DNA of 64,000 nt from an uncultured Paracoccaceae bacterium (GTDB lineage Bacteria; Pseudomonadota; Alphaproteobacteria; Rhodobacterales; Rhodobacteraceae), in contig CANLEQ010000019.1 of the NCBI GenBank assembly GCA_947489705.1, forward strand, positions 1-64,000, read 5' to 3'. How positions within the stretch are numbered: position 1 is the first letter of the stretch; every line of letters begins with the position of its first letter. Position numbers and translations under genes: made by a program. Below, piece after piece: positions 26,415 to 35,753 of the stretch. Below the pieces are notes generated by a model, which was given only the letters and a program-made list of their open reading frames with translations, was not told the DNA's origin and made no database searches.

Positions 26415-27799
26415 AGCAGCAGGATCCCCGCGAGGCCCAGGAAGGCGAAGAACCCGACCACGTCGGTGACGGTGGTGACGAAAGTGCCCGAGGCCAAAGC
26501 CGGATCGATCCCGACCTTGCCCAGCAGCAGCGGCACGAGAACCCCCGAAAGCCCCGCGACGATCAGGTTGATGATCATCGCGAGCCCGAGCACCACGCCC
26601 AGCATCACTGTCCCGAACCACAGATATCCCAGCACGCCCATGATCACCGCGAAGAGAATCCCGTTGAGAAGGGCCGCCGTGACTTCGCGTCGGACCACGC
26701 GCAGCGCATTGGCCCCGGTAAGGTCGCGCGTGGCGAGACCGCGCACCGCCACCGTCATCGACTGCGTTCCTGCATTGCCCCCCATCGAGGCCACGATCGG
26801 CATCAGGACGGCAAGCGCGACGATGGCCTCGATGGTCGATTCGAATTGCGAGATGACCAGCGACGCGAGGATTGCGGTGCCCAGATTGACCAGCAGCCAC
26901 GGGAATCGCTGCCGCACGATCTGCATCGTCCGGTCCGAGATCGATTCGTCGCCCACGCCCGCGAGGAGCAGCAGGTCCTCCTCGTTCTCGCGGCTGAGCG
27001 CGGCCATGGCGTCGTCGATGGTGATGACCCCCACGAGGCGGCCGTCGTCGTCGACCACCGGCGCCGAGATCAGGTGGTACTGGTTGAACGCATATGCCAC
27101 GTCCTCCTCGTCCTGATCGCCGGGGATCGTGCGGAAGCTCGGCTCGCTGAGTTCGGCGAGGGGGGTGACCCGGTCCGACGACATCACCTTGCCCAGCGTC
27201 ACGTGACCGCTCGGCCTGTGGCGCGGGTCGACCAGCACGATATGGTAGAACTGCTCGGGCAGGTCGAGGCTCGCCCGCATGAAGTCGATCGCGTCGCCCA
27301 CGTTCCAGTGCTCGGGCGCCGTCACGACCTCGCGCTGCATGAGGCGACCGGCCGACCCGTCGGGAAAGCTCAGCGCGCGCTCGATCGCGACGCGGTCGCG
27401 CCGTTCGAGGATCTGCAGGATCAGCTTCTGCTGATCCTCCTCGAGATCCTCGAGAAGATCGACCACGTCGTCGGATTCGAGGCTCCGGACGGCCTCGGTC
27501 AGGACGTCGGGCGACAGCGCGGCGATCACGTCCTCGCGGATCGATTCGTCGAGTTCCGACAGGATCTCGCCGTCGAATTCGGAGCCGTAGAGCGTGATGA
27601 GCCGGTGCCGCGGCTCACGGTCCATCTGCTCCAGAAGGTCGGCGATGTCGGCGGGGTGCAACGGGTCGAGCGCGGCGATCAGCGCCTCGCGATCCTCCGT
27701 CTCGACGGCCTCGCGGATCTCGCGGATCGTTTCGTCGCGCAGGGCATAGGCATCGTCCTCGATCGCGCGGTCGGGCAGGATCTCGATCGGTTCGGCCAT
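26411..27799 (-). CDS. mgtE: Magnesium transporter MgtE
   Basis: A 462-aa Mg2+ channel. An N-terminal acidic MgtE_N domain (about 30–135, repeated LHPADIADLLEQM-like helices), two CBS domains (about 140–260) and a five-helix pore domain (about 285–462) are visible. The pore helices contain MGGNAGTQSMT-like selectivity sequence and the final Asp-rich region TDVVGFF. The cytosolic domains sense Mg2+ and gate the channel. It is the first gene of a three-gene run with the folate cycloligase and YmdB-like genes and diverges from guaD. Confidence 0.95.
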   Translation of the reverse strand: MAEPIEILPDRAIEDDAYALRDETIREIREAVETEDREALIAALDPLHPADIADLLEQMDREPRHRLITLYGSEFDGEILSELDESIREDVIAALSPDVLTEAVRSLESDDVVDLLEDLEEDQQKLILQILERRDRVAIERALSFPDGSAGRLMQREVVTAPEHWNVGDAIDFMRASLDLPEQFYHIVLVDPRHRPSGHVTLGKVMSSDRVTPLAELSEPSFRTIPGDQDEEDVAYAFNQYHLISAPVVDDDGRLVGVITIDDAMAALSRENEEDLLLLAGVGDESISDRTMQIVRQRFPWLLVNLGTAILASLVISQFESTIEAIVALAVLMPIVASMGGNAGTQSMTVAVRGLATRDLTGANALRVVRREVTAALLNGILFAVIMGVLGYLWFGTVMLGVVLGLAMIINLIVAGLSGVLVPLLLGKVGIDPALASGTFVTTVTDVVGFFAFLGLAGILLL

Positions 27800-27908
27800 G
27801 CAAGGCTCCTTTCCGCTACGCGTTCGCGCGGAACCTAGGTCAATTCCGACGGGCCTGCCAGTGGCTGGAAAACTGTGGCATAGACAGGCACCGGAAGAGG
27901 AGAGGCCG

Positions 27909-29189
27909 ATGGCGGAACTGGTGTTGGGATGCGTGCTCGATTTTGTCGCGGATCCGTTCGAGGTGCCGCCCGACGCGGCCGCGCGTCTGCATGGCGGCGT
28001 GCTGATCGAAGGCGGGCGGATCGCGGCGCTGGGCGCGGCTGCGGATCTGCGTCGGGCCCATCCGGAGGCGGCGGTGACCGATCTCGGGTCGGCGCTGATC
28101 CTGCCGGGCTTCGTCGATGCGCACATGCACTATCCCCAGACCGGCATGATCGCGAGTTGGGGCAAGCGCCTGATCGACTGGCTCGAAACCTACACGTTTC
28201 CCGAAGAGATGAAGTTCGGCGACGCGGCCTATGCCCGGCAGCAGGCCGATCTGACGCTGGGTCTGGCGCTGGCGAACGGCACCACGACGCTCGCCTCCTT
28301 CTGCACGATCCACCCGCAAAGCGTCGACGCGCTTTTCGAGGCGGCGGAGGCGCGCGGAATGGCGGTCGTGGCGGGCAAGACCTGCATGGACCGCAATGCC
28401 CCCGATGGGCTGCGCGACGATCCGCGATCGGCCTATGACGACAGCGCGCGCCTGCTGCGCCGCTGGCACGGGCGCGGGCGGGCGCTTTACGCGATCACGC
28501 CGCGCTTCTCCCCCACGTCGAGCCCCGAGCAGCTCGCGGCGCTGGGCGCGCTCTGGGCCGAGTATCCCGATTGCCTGATGCAGACCCATCTGAGCGAGCA
28601 GGTGGACGAGGTCGCCTGGGTCCGGGATCTTTATCCGGATGCGCGCGACTATCTCGACACCTACGAGGCGCAAGGGCTGCTGGGGGCTCGCGGGCTCTAC
28701 GGCCATGCCATCCACCTCGATCCACGGGAGCGTGACCGGCTGCGCGAGGTCGGGGCGGGGCTCGTCCATTGCCCGACCTCGAACACCTTCATCGGGTCGG
28801 GGCTCTTCGACATGGGCGCACGGATCGCCGAAGGCCAGCGGGTCGGGCTCGCCACCGACACGGGCGGCGGCTCGTCGTTCTCGATGCTGCGCGTGATGGC
28901 CGCCGCCTACGAGATCGGCCAGCTCACCGGAACGCCGCTTCACCCCGCGCAGCTGCTCTGGCTTGCCACGACGGGATCGGCGCGGCTTCTGCATTGCGAG
29001 GACCGGATCGGAACGATGGGCATCGGCACGGTGGCGGATCTGGTCGCGCTCGACCTCGGCGCGACGCCGGCCATCGCGCAGCGATCCGCCCGTGCCCAGG
29101 ATATCTGGGAGGCGGTGTTTCCGACCGTCATGATGGGCGACGACCGCGCGACGGCGGGCGTCTGGGTCGAGGGACGGCGCGCGATCTGA
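27909..29189 (+). CDS. guaD: Guanine deaminase
   Basis: A 426-aa amidohydrolase that deaminates guanine to xanthine. Family motifs: zinc-binding DAHMHYPQTGM (about 71–81), ASFCTIHPQS, QTHLSEQVDE (about 225), and LATDTGGGSSFSML. These match GuaD rather than the 8-oxoguanine enzyme upstream. The ATG at 27909 follows GGAAGAGGAGAGG, a strong ribosome site. It diverges from mgtE (109 bp) and converges with the yebC gene. Confidence 0.94.
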   Translation: MAELVLGCVLDFVADPFEVPPDAAARLHGGVLIEGGRIAALGAAADLRRAHPEAAVTDLGSALILPGFVDAHMHYPQTGMIASWGKRLIDWLETYTFPEEMKFGDAAYARQQADLTLGLALANGTTTLASFCTIHPQSVDALFEAAEARGMAVVAGKTCMDRNAPDGLRDDPRSAYDDSARLLRRWHGRGRALYAITPRFSPTSSPEQLAALGALWAEYPDCLMQTHLSEQVDEVAWVRDLYPDARDYLDTYEAQGLLGARGLYGHAIHLDPRERDRLREVGAGLVHCPTSNTFIGSGLFDMGARIAEGQRVGLATDTGGGSSFSMLRVMAAAYEIGQLTGTPLHPAQLLWLATTGSARLLHCEDRIGTMGIGTVADLVALDLGATPAIAQRSARAQDIWEAVFPTVMMGDDRATAGVWVEGRRAI

Positions 29190-29206
29190 GCGCCGCCCCG
29201 CGGCGA

Positions 29207-29947
29207 TCAGAGCTGTTCCATGACCTCGTCGGAAGTCTCGAAATTGGCGGTGACGTTCTGCACGTCGTCGTCGTCGTCGAGCGCGTCCATCAGCTTCATC
29301 AGCTTCTGCATCCCGTCGAGATCCATCTCGGTCGTGGTCTGCGGCCGCCAGACGAGCTTGGTATGCTCCGATTCGCCCAGCTGCTCCTCGAGCTTGGTGG
29401 CCACTTCGGCCAGATCCGTATCGGCGCACCAGACGACGTGCCCCTCGTCGGAGCTTTCGACATCCTCGGCACCGGCCTCGATCGCCGCCATCATCACGTC
29501 ATCGGGATCGCCGGCGCTCGCAGGATAGGTGACCTGACCCTTGCGGTCGAACATGAAGCTGACCGATCCCGTCTCGCCCAGATTGCCGCCGTTCTTGGAA
29601 AAGGTCGATCGCACGGTCGAGGCGGTGCGGTTGCGGTTGTCGGTCATCGCCTCGACGATGATCGCCACGCCGTTGGGGCCGTAGCCCTCGTAGCGGATCT
29701 CCTCGTAATTCTCCATGTCGCCGCCCTGAGACTTCTTGATGGCGCGGTCGATCACGTCCTTCGGGACCGAGACCGCCTTGGCCTCCTTTACGGCGAGACG
29801 CAGGCGGGGATTCTTTTCAGGGTCGGGGTCGCCCATCTTGGCGGCCACGGTAATTTCCTTGGCCAGTTTCGAAAACAGCTTCGACCGGGCGGCATCCTGG
29901 CGGCCCTTGCGATGCTGGATATTGGCCCATTTCGAATGGCCCGCCAT
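29207..29947 (-). CDS. yebC: YebC/PmpR family regulator or translation factor
   Basis: A 246-aa protein starting with the family hallmark [17 protein letters not shown] and running through three YebC domains, including [14 protein letters not shown] in the middle and an acidic Asp-rich C-terminal patch near residues 222–230. The family was described as transcriptional regulators; recent work links it to relief of ribosome stalling at proline runs. It is last in the DksA-like / SLC13 / lipoprotein / yebC stretch on this strand, 59 nt after the lipoprotein stop. Confidence 0.96.
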   Translation of the reverse strand: MAGHSKWANIQHRKGRQDAARSKLFSKLAKEITVAAKMGDPDPEKNPRLRLAVKEAKAVSVPKDVIDRAIKKSQGGDMENYEEIRYEGYGPNGVAIIVEAMTDNRNRTASTVRSTFSKNGGNLGETGSVSFMFDRKGQVTYPASAGDPDDVMMAAIEAGAEDVESSDEGHVVWCADTDLAEVATKLEEQLGESEHTKLVWRPQTTTEMDLDGMQKLMKLMDALDDDDDVQNVTANFETSDEVMEQL

Positions 29948-30006
29948 AGCTCACCTCATCATGTCTTACGGATCGCACGGCATATAGGCGGAACCGCCCT
30001 TGCGCA

Positions 30007-30345
30007 TCAAGTCCCCACGCGCGGGCCGAAGCCCAGCACAGGCGCACCCGGCGGGCTCAATTTGACCCAAGGCGCGCCCGGCGCCGCGATCAGCGGCAGG
30101 CGCGGCCGTTCGGTGGGGCGCAGCACCGCCACCGGCCAGCGATGCGCGCACCCGGCAAGTTCGGTGCGCCACGGGCCCGCCCGGCCCGGCCGCACGCCGG
30201 TGCAAAGGCTGCCGTCGGGCATCTCGACCGTCACCGTATCGCGGTAGAGCGTCACCGCGCGCGGCGCCGGATCTTCTATCACGGGCGTGCCCGGCGCCGC
30301 CGCGCAGGCCGCCAGAAGCAGGGCGGGAAGCAGCCGCGCGATCAC
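30007..30345 (-). CDS. Small lipoprotein of unknown function
   Basis: A 112-aa protein with a short signal sequence and lipobox LAAC (Cys14). The mature part is Pro-rich with two further cysteines in SLCTGVRPG and AGCAHRWPV that could form a disulfide in the periplasm. I do not recognise the family beyond a general alphaproteobacterial lipoprotein. The GTG start at 30345 overlaps the stop of the upstream SLC13 transporter gene (GTGA), so it is translated with that transporter. Confidence 0.68.
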   Translation of the reverse strand: MIARLLPALLLAACAAAPGTPVIEDPAPRAVTLYRDTVTVEMPDGSLCTGVRPGRAGPWRTELAGCAHRWPVAVLRPTERPRLPLIAAPGAPWVKLSPPGAPVLGFGPRVGT

Positions 30346-32120
30346 AGCGGCCAGACCATCGGGATGGTGAGGGTGGCCGTCACGGCCAGCAGGATGTTCA
30401 TGGGTATGCCGACCTTCAGGTAATCGGTGAAGCGATAGCCGCCGGGCCCGTAGACCAGCATGTTGGTCTGGTACCCGATCGGCGTGGAAAAGGCGGCCGA
30501 GGCCGCGAACATGACGGCCACGACCAGCGGCCGCGGGTCGATCCCGAGCGATACGCCCAACTGGATCGCGATGGGCGTGAGGATCACGCCCACGGCGTTG
30601 TTCGACACCATTTCCGTCAGGACGCTCGACAGAACGTAGACGCAGAAAAGCACGGCGACGGGCGGCAGGTCCGCGAGAAACGGCGCGATCCAGGTGACGA
30701 GCTGGGCCACGGCCCCCGATGCCTCGAGCCCCGCGCCGACCGCGAGCATGGCAAAGATCAGGGCGAGCAGCCGCCCGTCGATGAACGAGAACGCCTCGTC
30801 CGCATCGATGCAGCGCGCCAGCAGGATGACCGCGACCGCCATCACCGCGAGCGCGAGGATCGGCGCGATCCCGAGGGTCGCGAGCACGACGACCGCGGCG
30901 AGCGCGCCCACCGCCACCGGGGCGAGCGTGCGCCGGTAACCCTGATCGGTGGGGCGCGAGATGTCGAGAAGCTCCATGTCCTGCGCCAGCCGCTGGATGT
31001 CCTCGCCCGCCCCTTCGAGCAGCAGGGTATCGCCCACGCGCACCACGACCTCGTCGAGCTGGCGGCCGATATTCTGGTTCCGGCGGTGCACGGCGAGCGG
31101 ATAGACGCCATACCGGCGGCGCAGCCGCAGCCCGCCCAGCGACCGGCCGATCATCCGGCATCCCGGCGAGATCAGGACCTCGACCGTTTCCGTCTCGACC
31201 GAGCTCAGCTTGTCGACGCTGCGCAGGTCGGGGTTCTGCTGCAAGCTCAGGAGTTCCGCCATCTCGGTGCGCAGCACCACGCGGTCGCCCGCGCGAAGCT
31301 CCACGGGTTCGAGATCGCGCCTGAGCGAGGCGTCGCCGCGCAACACGTCAATGACGCGTCCGCCCTCGCGCTTGAACAGTTCCACGTCAAGCACGCGGCG
31401 TCCGATCAGTCCCGAATCCTGCGGCACCGCCACTTCGGTGAAGTATTTCATCCGCCGCCGGTCGCTGAGCATCCCGCTGAGCGATTGACGGTCGGGAAGC
31501 AGGCGACGGCCGACAAGCGCCATGAAGGCCCCGCCCGCGATGACCTGCACGATGCCGAGGGGCGCGATCTCGAAGATCGAGAACGGCTCGAGCCCCTGCG
31601 ACCGCGCCACGCCGTCGACCAGAAGGTTCGTCGAGGTTCCGATCAGGGTGATCGTGCCCCCGAGGATCGCGGCATAGGAAAGCGGGATCAGCACCTTCGA
31701 GGGCGACACGCCGAGCCGGGAGGCGAGCTGCACGAAGACGGGGATCATCACGACGACCACCGGGGTGTTGTTCATGAAGGCCGAGCCGACGGCCACGGCG
31801 ACGAGCGACACGACCAGCACCATCCGGGGATGCGTTCCCGCATGGCTGTCGGCGAGCGCCGTCAGCGCCTGCAACGCGCCGGTACGCACGAGGCCGCCCA
31901 TGATCAGGAACATCGCCGCGATGGTCCAGGGCGCCGGGTTCGACAGGATCTCGAGCGCCGCATCGTAGGGCAGGAGGCCCAGCGCGAACATCAGCGCCGC
32001 CCCGGCGATGGCCACGACCTCGGTCGGATATGTTTCGCGCGCGAACAGCGCGAACATGATGATCACGACGGCGAAGCTCAGGATGGCCTGCATCGTGGGG
32101 TCGAGGGAAAGCGAAATCAT
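30342..32120 (-). CDS. SLC13 family permease with RCK_C (TrkA-C) domains
   Basis: A 592-aa inner-membrane transporter. Two membrane halves (about 1–200 and 400–592) flank a cytosolic insert (about 205–385) holding two TrkA_C/RCK_C-type domains. Landmarks include SAFMNNTPVVVVMIPV and TEMVSNNAVGVILTPIA, the paired re-entrant motifs of the ion-transporter superfamily. Members of this architecture carry sulfate, di- or tricarboxylates; the substrate here is unknown. A small lipoprotein gene is coupled to its stop codon. Confidence 0.9.
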   Translation of the reverse strand: MISLSLDPTMQAILSFAVVIIMFALFARETYPTEVVAIAGAALMFALGLLPYDAALEILSNPAPWTIAAMFLIMGGLVRTGALQALTALADSHAGTHPRMVLVVSLVAVAVGSAFMNNTPVVVVMIPVFVQLASRLGVSPSKVLIPLSYAAILGGTITLIGTSTNLLVDGVARSQGLEPFSIFEIAPLGIVQVIAGGAFMALVGRRLLPDRQSLSGMLSDRRRMKYFTEVAVPQDSGLIGRRVLDVELFKREGGRVIDVLRGDASLRRDLEPVELRAGDRVVLRTEMAELLSLQQNPDLRSVDKLSSVETETVEVLISPGCRMIGRSLGGLRLRRRYGVYPLAVHRRNQNIGRQLDEVVVRVGDTLLLEGAGEDIQRLAQDMELLDISRPTDQGYRRTLAPVAVGALAAVVVLATLGIAPILALAVMAVAVILLARCIDADEAFSFIDGRLLALIFAMLAVGAGLEASGAVAQLVTWIAPFLADLPPVAVLFCVYVLSSVLTEMVSNNAVGVILTPIAIQLGVSLGIDPRPLVVAVMFAASAAFSTPIGYQTNMLVYGPGGYRFTDYLKVGIPMNILLAVTATLTIPMVWPL

Positions 32121-32209
32121 GCGGAGCGGTCACTCGGCCCGGTCGGGAAAATCGCGCAACACTATGCGGCGCGAGACCGGTGGCGCAACCTCTCGCATGT
32201 CGCCGCGGA

Positions 32210-32479
32210 TTATTTGAGCTGGCTGTCCTTGCTGCCCCGGCGGTTGATTCCGCCGCGCGCGTTGAAGCCGCCGTCGCGTTCCTGCTGGCATTCGGTGCAA
32301 AGCTGCACGCCCGGAACCGCCGCCCGCCGGCGTTCCGGGATCGGTTCCTCGCATTCCGCGCAATGGGTGCGGCTTTCTCTGGCGCGGCCCTGCTGTGCCT
32401 TGAGCCGCTTCAGCTCGTCCGAGATCGACGCCTCGATCTGTTCGTTCACGGCGCCGTCGCGCGTCCATCCTCCGGCCAT
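32210..32479 (-). CDS. DksA/TraR-type C4 zinc finger protein
   Basis: An 89-aa protein with a short N-terminal helix and a C4 zinc finger, CAEC (about 40–43) and CTEC (about 62–65), of the TraR/DksA type (YbiI-like). It lacks the long coiled coil of DksA, so it resembles short TraR-like proteins that can bind the RNA polymerase secondary channel. Function in this lineage is unproven. It lies 89 nt upstream of the SLC13/RCK gene on the same strand. Confidence 0.88.
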   Translation of the reverse strand: MAGGWTRDGAVNEQIEASISDELKRLKAQQGRARESRTHCAECEEPIPERRRAAVPGVQLCTECQQERDGGFNARGGINRRGSKDSQLK

Positions 32480-32623
32480 GACATCCTCCTGTGCGGGGCG
32501 CCCCGTCCCGCGCCCGGTGAGTCAACAAAGGCATTCCCCGCCCGATATGCAATGCCCGCGACGGCTTGCGGCACCGCGCGCCCTCCGTCAGGTTCATCGG
32601 AACTCTTTACGAAAGGTGCACCG

Positions 32624-34216
32624 ATGAACGAGACCCAGGATCGCTCGGGCGGAGACGATTTTGCGACATCCCAAGAGCCGGGGACCCAAAGCGCCCGATT
32701 CGTGTGGATCACGCGCTTGGCCGGATTGCTGGCCGCGGCTGCGGTATGGCTCCTGCTCGGAGGATCCGAGAACCTCTCGCCGGATGCGAGATGGGTCGCG
32801 GCTATCGGCACGCTGATGGCGATCTGGTGGATGACCGAGGCGATCCCGCTCTCCGCGACGGCGCTGCTGCCGATCGTGCTCATCCCCGCGCTGACGGATC
32901 AGACCGTCGGCCAGGCGACGGCGCCCTATGCCAGCTCGATCGTGTTCCTCTTCCTAGGCGGGTTCCTCATCGCCATCGCGATGGAGAAGTGGAACCTGCA
33001 CCGGCGCGTCGCGCTGATGACGCTCGCGAAGGTCGGGGTGGAGCCGCGGCGGATCGTGCTCGGCATGATGATCGCCACCGGATTCCTGTCGATGTGGGTG
33101 TCGAACACCGCGACGACGCTGATGATGCTGCCGATCGGGCTTTCGGTCCTGACGCTGGTGGCGGAACGCTCGGCGAAGAAGGGCGATCCGGACGCGGATG
33201 TGGGCGACGATCTTCAGGCGGGGGGAAAGATTTCCGACGTCATCACCGATCCGGACATCAAGCGGTTCGGCGTCTGCCTCGTCCTCGCCATCGCCTGGGC
33301 CGCATCGATGGGCGGCCTCGGCACGCTTCTGGGCAGCCCGCCCAATGCCATCGTCGCGGGCTATGCCGCCGACGAGCTCGGTCGCGAGATCGGCTTTCTG
33401 GAATGGATGATGGTCGGGCTTCCCCTGGCCGCTGTCTTCATCGCGATAGGCTGGCTGCTGATGACGCGTGTCCTCTATCGGTTCGACCTTGCCGAAATTC
33501 CGGGCGGCCGGCAGATGATCCAGGATCAGATCACGGAACTGGGCCGTCTGTCGCAGGGCGAGAAGGCGGTGATGGTCGTTTTCGTGTCGGCCGCCTTCCT
33601 GTGGGTGATCCCGGGGCTGCTGGCCTCGATCCCGGGGCTCGGGTTCCTCGATGTGTTCGACGATACCGCGATCGCGATCGCGGCCGGCCTCGCCATGTTT
33701 CTCATTCCCGGAGAGGGGCGGAGCCGCATGGTGCTCGACTGGAGCGATGCCGAGAACGGGCTCCCCTGGGGGGTGCTGCTGCTCTTCGGGGGCGGGCTGA
33801 GCCTGGCGAGCGCCGTGGCCGCCACCGGCCTCGACGCGTGGTTCGGCGAACAGGTGAGCGGTCTCGGCGCGCTGCCGGGGATCCTGCTGGTCGCGGCGAT
33901 CGTGACGATCGTCCTCTTCCTGACCGAGATCACGTCGAACACGGCCACGGCCGCGACGTTCATCCCGGTGCTGGGCGGCGTGGCGCTGGGGATCGGGGCC
34001 GATCCGCTGGGCCTGCTGATCCCCGCGGCCTTCGCGGCGACCTGCGCGTTCATGCTTCCCGTGGGCACGCCCCCCAACGCCATCGTCTTCGGCACCGGCA
34101 CCGTGACCATCGCCCAGATGGTCCGCGGCGGCGCGGTTCTGAACGTGGTGGGCGTCGTGCTGATCACGCTCTTTTGCTACACGATCGGGTCGTGGGTGTT
34201 CGGCTACGGCTTCTGA
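32624..34216 (+). CDS. DASS/SLC13 family sodium:anion symporter
   Basis: A 530-aa transporter of the divalent anion:Na+ symporter family, likely carrying dicarboxylates or sulfate. A hydrophilic N-terminal tail of about 25 residues precedes about eleven helices. The two SNT sodium/substrate motifs are SNTATTLMMLPIGLS (first repeat) and SNTATAATFIPVLGG (second repeat). It differs in architecture from the RCK-containing SLC13 protein next door, which lacks these motifs. It diverges from the DksA-like gene. Confidence 0.93.
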   Translation: MNETQDRSGGDDFATSQEPGTQSARFVWITRLAGLLAAAAVWLLLGGSENLSPDARWVAAIGTLMAIWWMTEAIPLSATALLPIVLIPALTDQTVGQATAPYASSIVFLFLGGFLIAIAMEKWNLHRRVALMTLAKVGVEPRRIVLGMMIATGFLSMWVSNTATTLMMLPIGLSVLTLVAERSAKKGDPDADVGDDLQAGGKISDVITDPDIKRFGVCLVLAIAWAASMGGLGTLLGSPPNAIVAGYAADELGREIGFLEWMMVGLPLAAVFIAIGWLLMTRVLYRFDLAEIPGGRQMIQDQITELGRLSQGEKAVMVVFVSAAFLWVIPGLLASIPGLGFLDVFDDTAIAIAAGLAMFLIPGEGRSRMVLDWSDAENGLPWGVLLLFGGGLSLASAVAATGLDAWFGEQVSGLGALPGILLVAAIVTIVLFLTEITSNTATAATFIPVLGGVALGIGADPLGLLIPAAFAATCAFMLPVGTPPNAIVFGTGTVTIAQMVRGGAVLNVVGVVLITLFCYTIGSWVFGYGF

Positions 34217-34259
34217 CGCGCGGCTTGCGGGTCTGCGCGAAGCGGGGTAGCTGAGCGGG

Positions 34260-34856
34260 ATGTCCGCCCTCCTCGCCGGCTTCGCGCTCGGCCTTTCCCT
34301 GATCCTGGCCATCGGTGCGCAGAACGCCTTCGTCCTGCGGCAGGGATTGCGCCGGTCGCATGTCCTGCCGGTGGTGATGACCTGCGCCGCGAGCGACGCG
34401 ATCCTCGTGACCGCCGGGGTCGCGGGGTTCGGATGGCTCGTGACCGGCGCGCCCTGGGTCGCGCCCGTCTTCACCTGGGGCGGGGCGGCCTTCCTCATCG
34501 TCTACGGTGGCATCGCGTTTTGCAACGCGTGGCGCGGTGGCGAGACGATGCAGCTCGAGCAGGGCACGCGCGAGAGCCTGCGCTCGGCCGTGCTGACCTG
34601 CCTCGCGCTCACTTGGCTCAACCCGCATGTCTATCTCGACACGGTCGTGCTTCTGGGCTCGGTCGCGTCGGGGTCGGAGAACCGTCCGCTCTTCGGGATC
34701 GGGGCCGTCGCCGCGTCGTTCGTGTTCTTCTTCACGCTGGGCTACGGCGCGCGCCTTCTGGCGCCGCTCTTCGCGCGGGCATCGTCATGGCGCATCCTCG
34801 ATCTGGTCGTGGGGGCGGTGATGTGGGCCATTGCCGCCAAGCTCGTGCTGGCATGA
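34260..34856 (+). CDS. LysE/ArgO family amino-acid exporter
   Basis: A 198-aa protein with six hydrophobic helices. The start GFALGLSLILAIGAQNAFVLRQGLRRSH is the LysE/ArgO signature, including GAQNAFVLRQG near residue 19. WLNPHVYLDTVVLLG is the second landmark. It should export basic amino acids such as arginine or lysine; the particular substrate is inferred from family only. It overlaps the next exporter gene by ATGA. Confidence 0.93.
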   Translation: MSALLAGFALGLSLILAIGAQNAFVLRQGLRRSHVLPVVMTCAASDAILVTAGVAGFGWLVTGAPWVAPVFTWGGAAFLIVYGGIAFCNAWRGGETMQLEQGTRESLRSAVLTCLALTWLNPHVYLDTVVLLGSVASGSENRPLFGIGAVAASFVFFFTLGYGARLLAPLFARASSWRILDLVVGAVMWAIAAKLVLA

Positions 34857-35746
34857 GCGCGCGGCAGGACCGACCACTGGCAGGCGCGCTCTGGATGCTG
34901 CTGACGGGGCTGCTCTTCGTGGCGGTCACCGCCGCGGTCAAGCATCTTGGCACACGGGTGCCCGCACCTCAGGCCGCGTTCCTGCGCTACGTGCTGGGGC
35001 TCGTGTTCCTTCTGCCGATGCTGGGCAGCTTGCGCCGGGCGCATCTGGGTGCGCGGGCCTACAGGCTCTTCGCAATGCGCGGTGGGGTCCATGCGCTGGG
35101 CGTGATGCTGTGGTTCTACGCGATGACGCAGATCCCGCTCGCCGAGGTCACGGCGATGAACTACCTGTCGCCGGTCTACGTGACGCTCGGCGCGGCGCTT
35201 TTCCTGGGCGAGCGGTTGCGCTGGCCGCGGATGGCCGCGATCCTCGTCGCCCTCATCGGCGTGGCGGTGATCCTGCGCCCGGGTTTCCGCGAGATCAGCC
35301 CCGGCCATCTGGCGATGCTGGGCACCGCGGTGTTCTTCGCGGCCTCCTATCTCATCGCCAAGCTGATGGCCGACGAGGTGGCGCCGTCGCTCGTGGTGGC
35401 GATGCTGTCGATCTGGGTCACGGCGGGACTCTTTCCCTTCGCGCTGGCCGTCTGGGTCTGGCCCACATGGTCGGAACTCGGATGGCTGTTCCTGGTCGCC
35501 ACGATCGCGACCAGCGGACATCTGAGCATGACGATGGCGTTCCGCGCCGCGCCCATCACGGTGACGCAGCCGGTCACGTTCCTGCAGCTCATCTGGGCCA
35601 CGATGCTGGGCGCCCTGGTCTTCGGCGAGGGGGTGGATGCCTATGTGGTGGCGGGCGGCGTGATCATCGTGTCGGCCGTCCTCGTCATCACGATCCGCGA
35701 GGCGCGGGCCAAGAAGGCCGCGCAGCAGCCGCCCATCGCGCCCTGA
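34853..35746 (+). CDS. EamA/DMT family transporter
   Basis: A 297-aa protein with ten predicted helices arranged as two EamA repeats (about 10–135 and 150–285), typical of drug/metabolite exporters. The ATG at 34853 overlaps the LysE-type exporter stop (ATGA). The pairing suggests two exporters made together, perhaps for related amino-acid or metabolite efflux. Substrate unknown. Followed by a convergent gamma-glutamylcyclotransferase gene after 7 nt. Confidence 0.9.
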   Translation: MSARQDRPLAGALWMLLTGLLFVAVTAAVKHLGTRVPAPQAAFLRYVLGLVFLLPMLGSLRRAHLGARAYRLFAMRGGVHALGVMLWFYAMTQIPLAEVTAMNYLSPVYVTLGAALFLGERLRWPRMAAILVALIGVAVILRPGFREISPGHLAMLGTAVFFAASYLIAKLMADEVAPSLVVAMLSIWVTAGLFPFALAVWVWPTWSELGWLFLVATIATSGHLSMTMAFRAAPITVTQPVTFLQLIWATMLGALVFGEGVDAYVVAGGVIIVSAVLVITIREARAKKAAQQPPIAP

Positions 35747-35753
35747 CGGAGGC

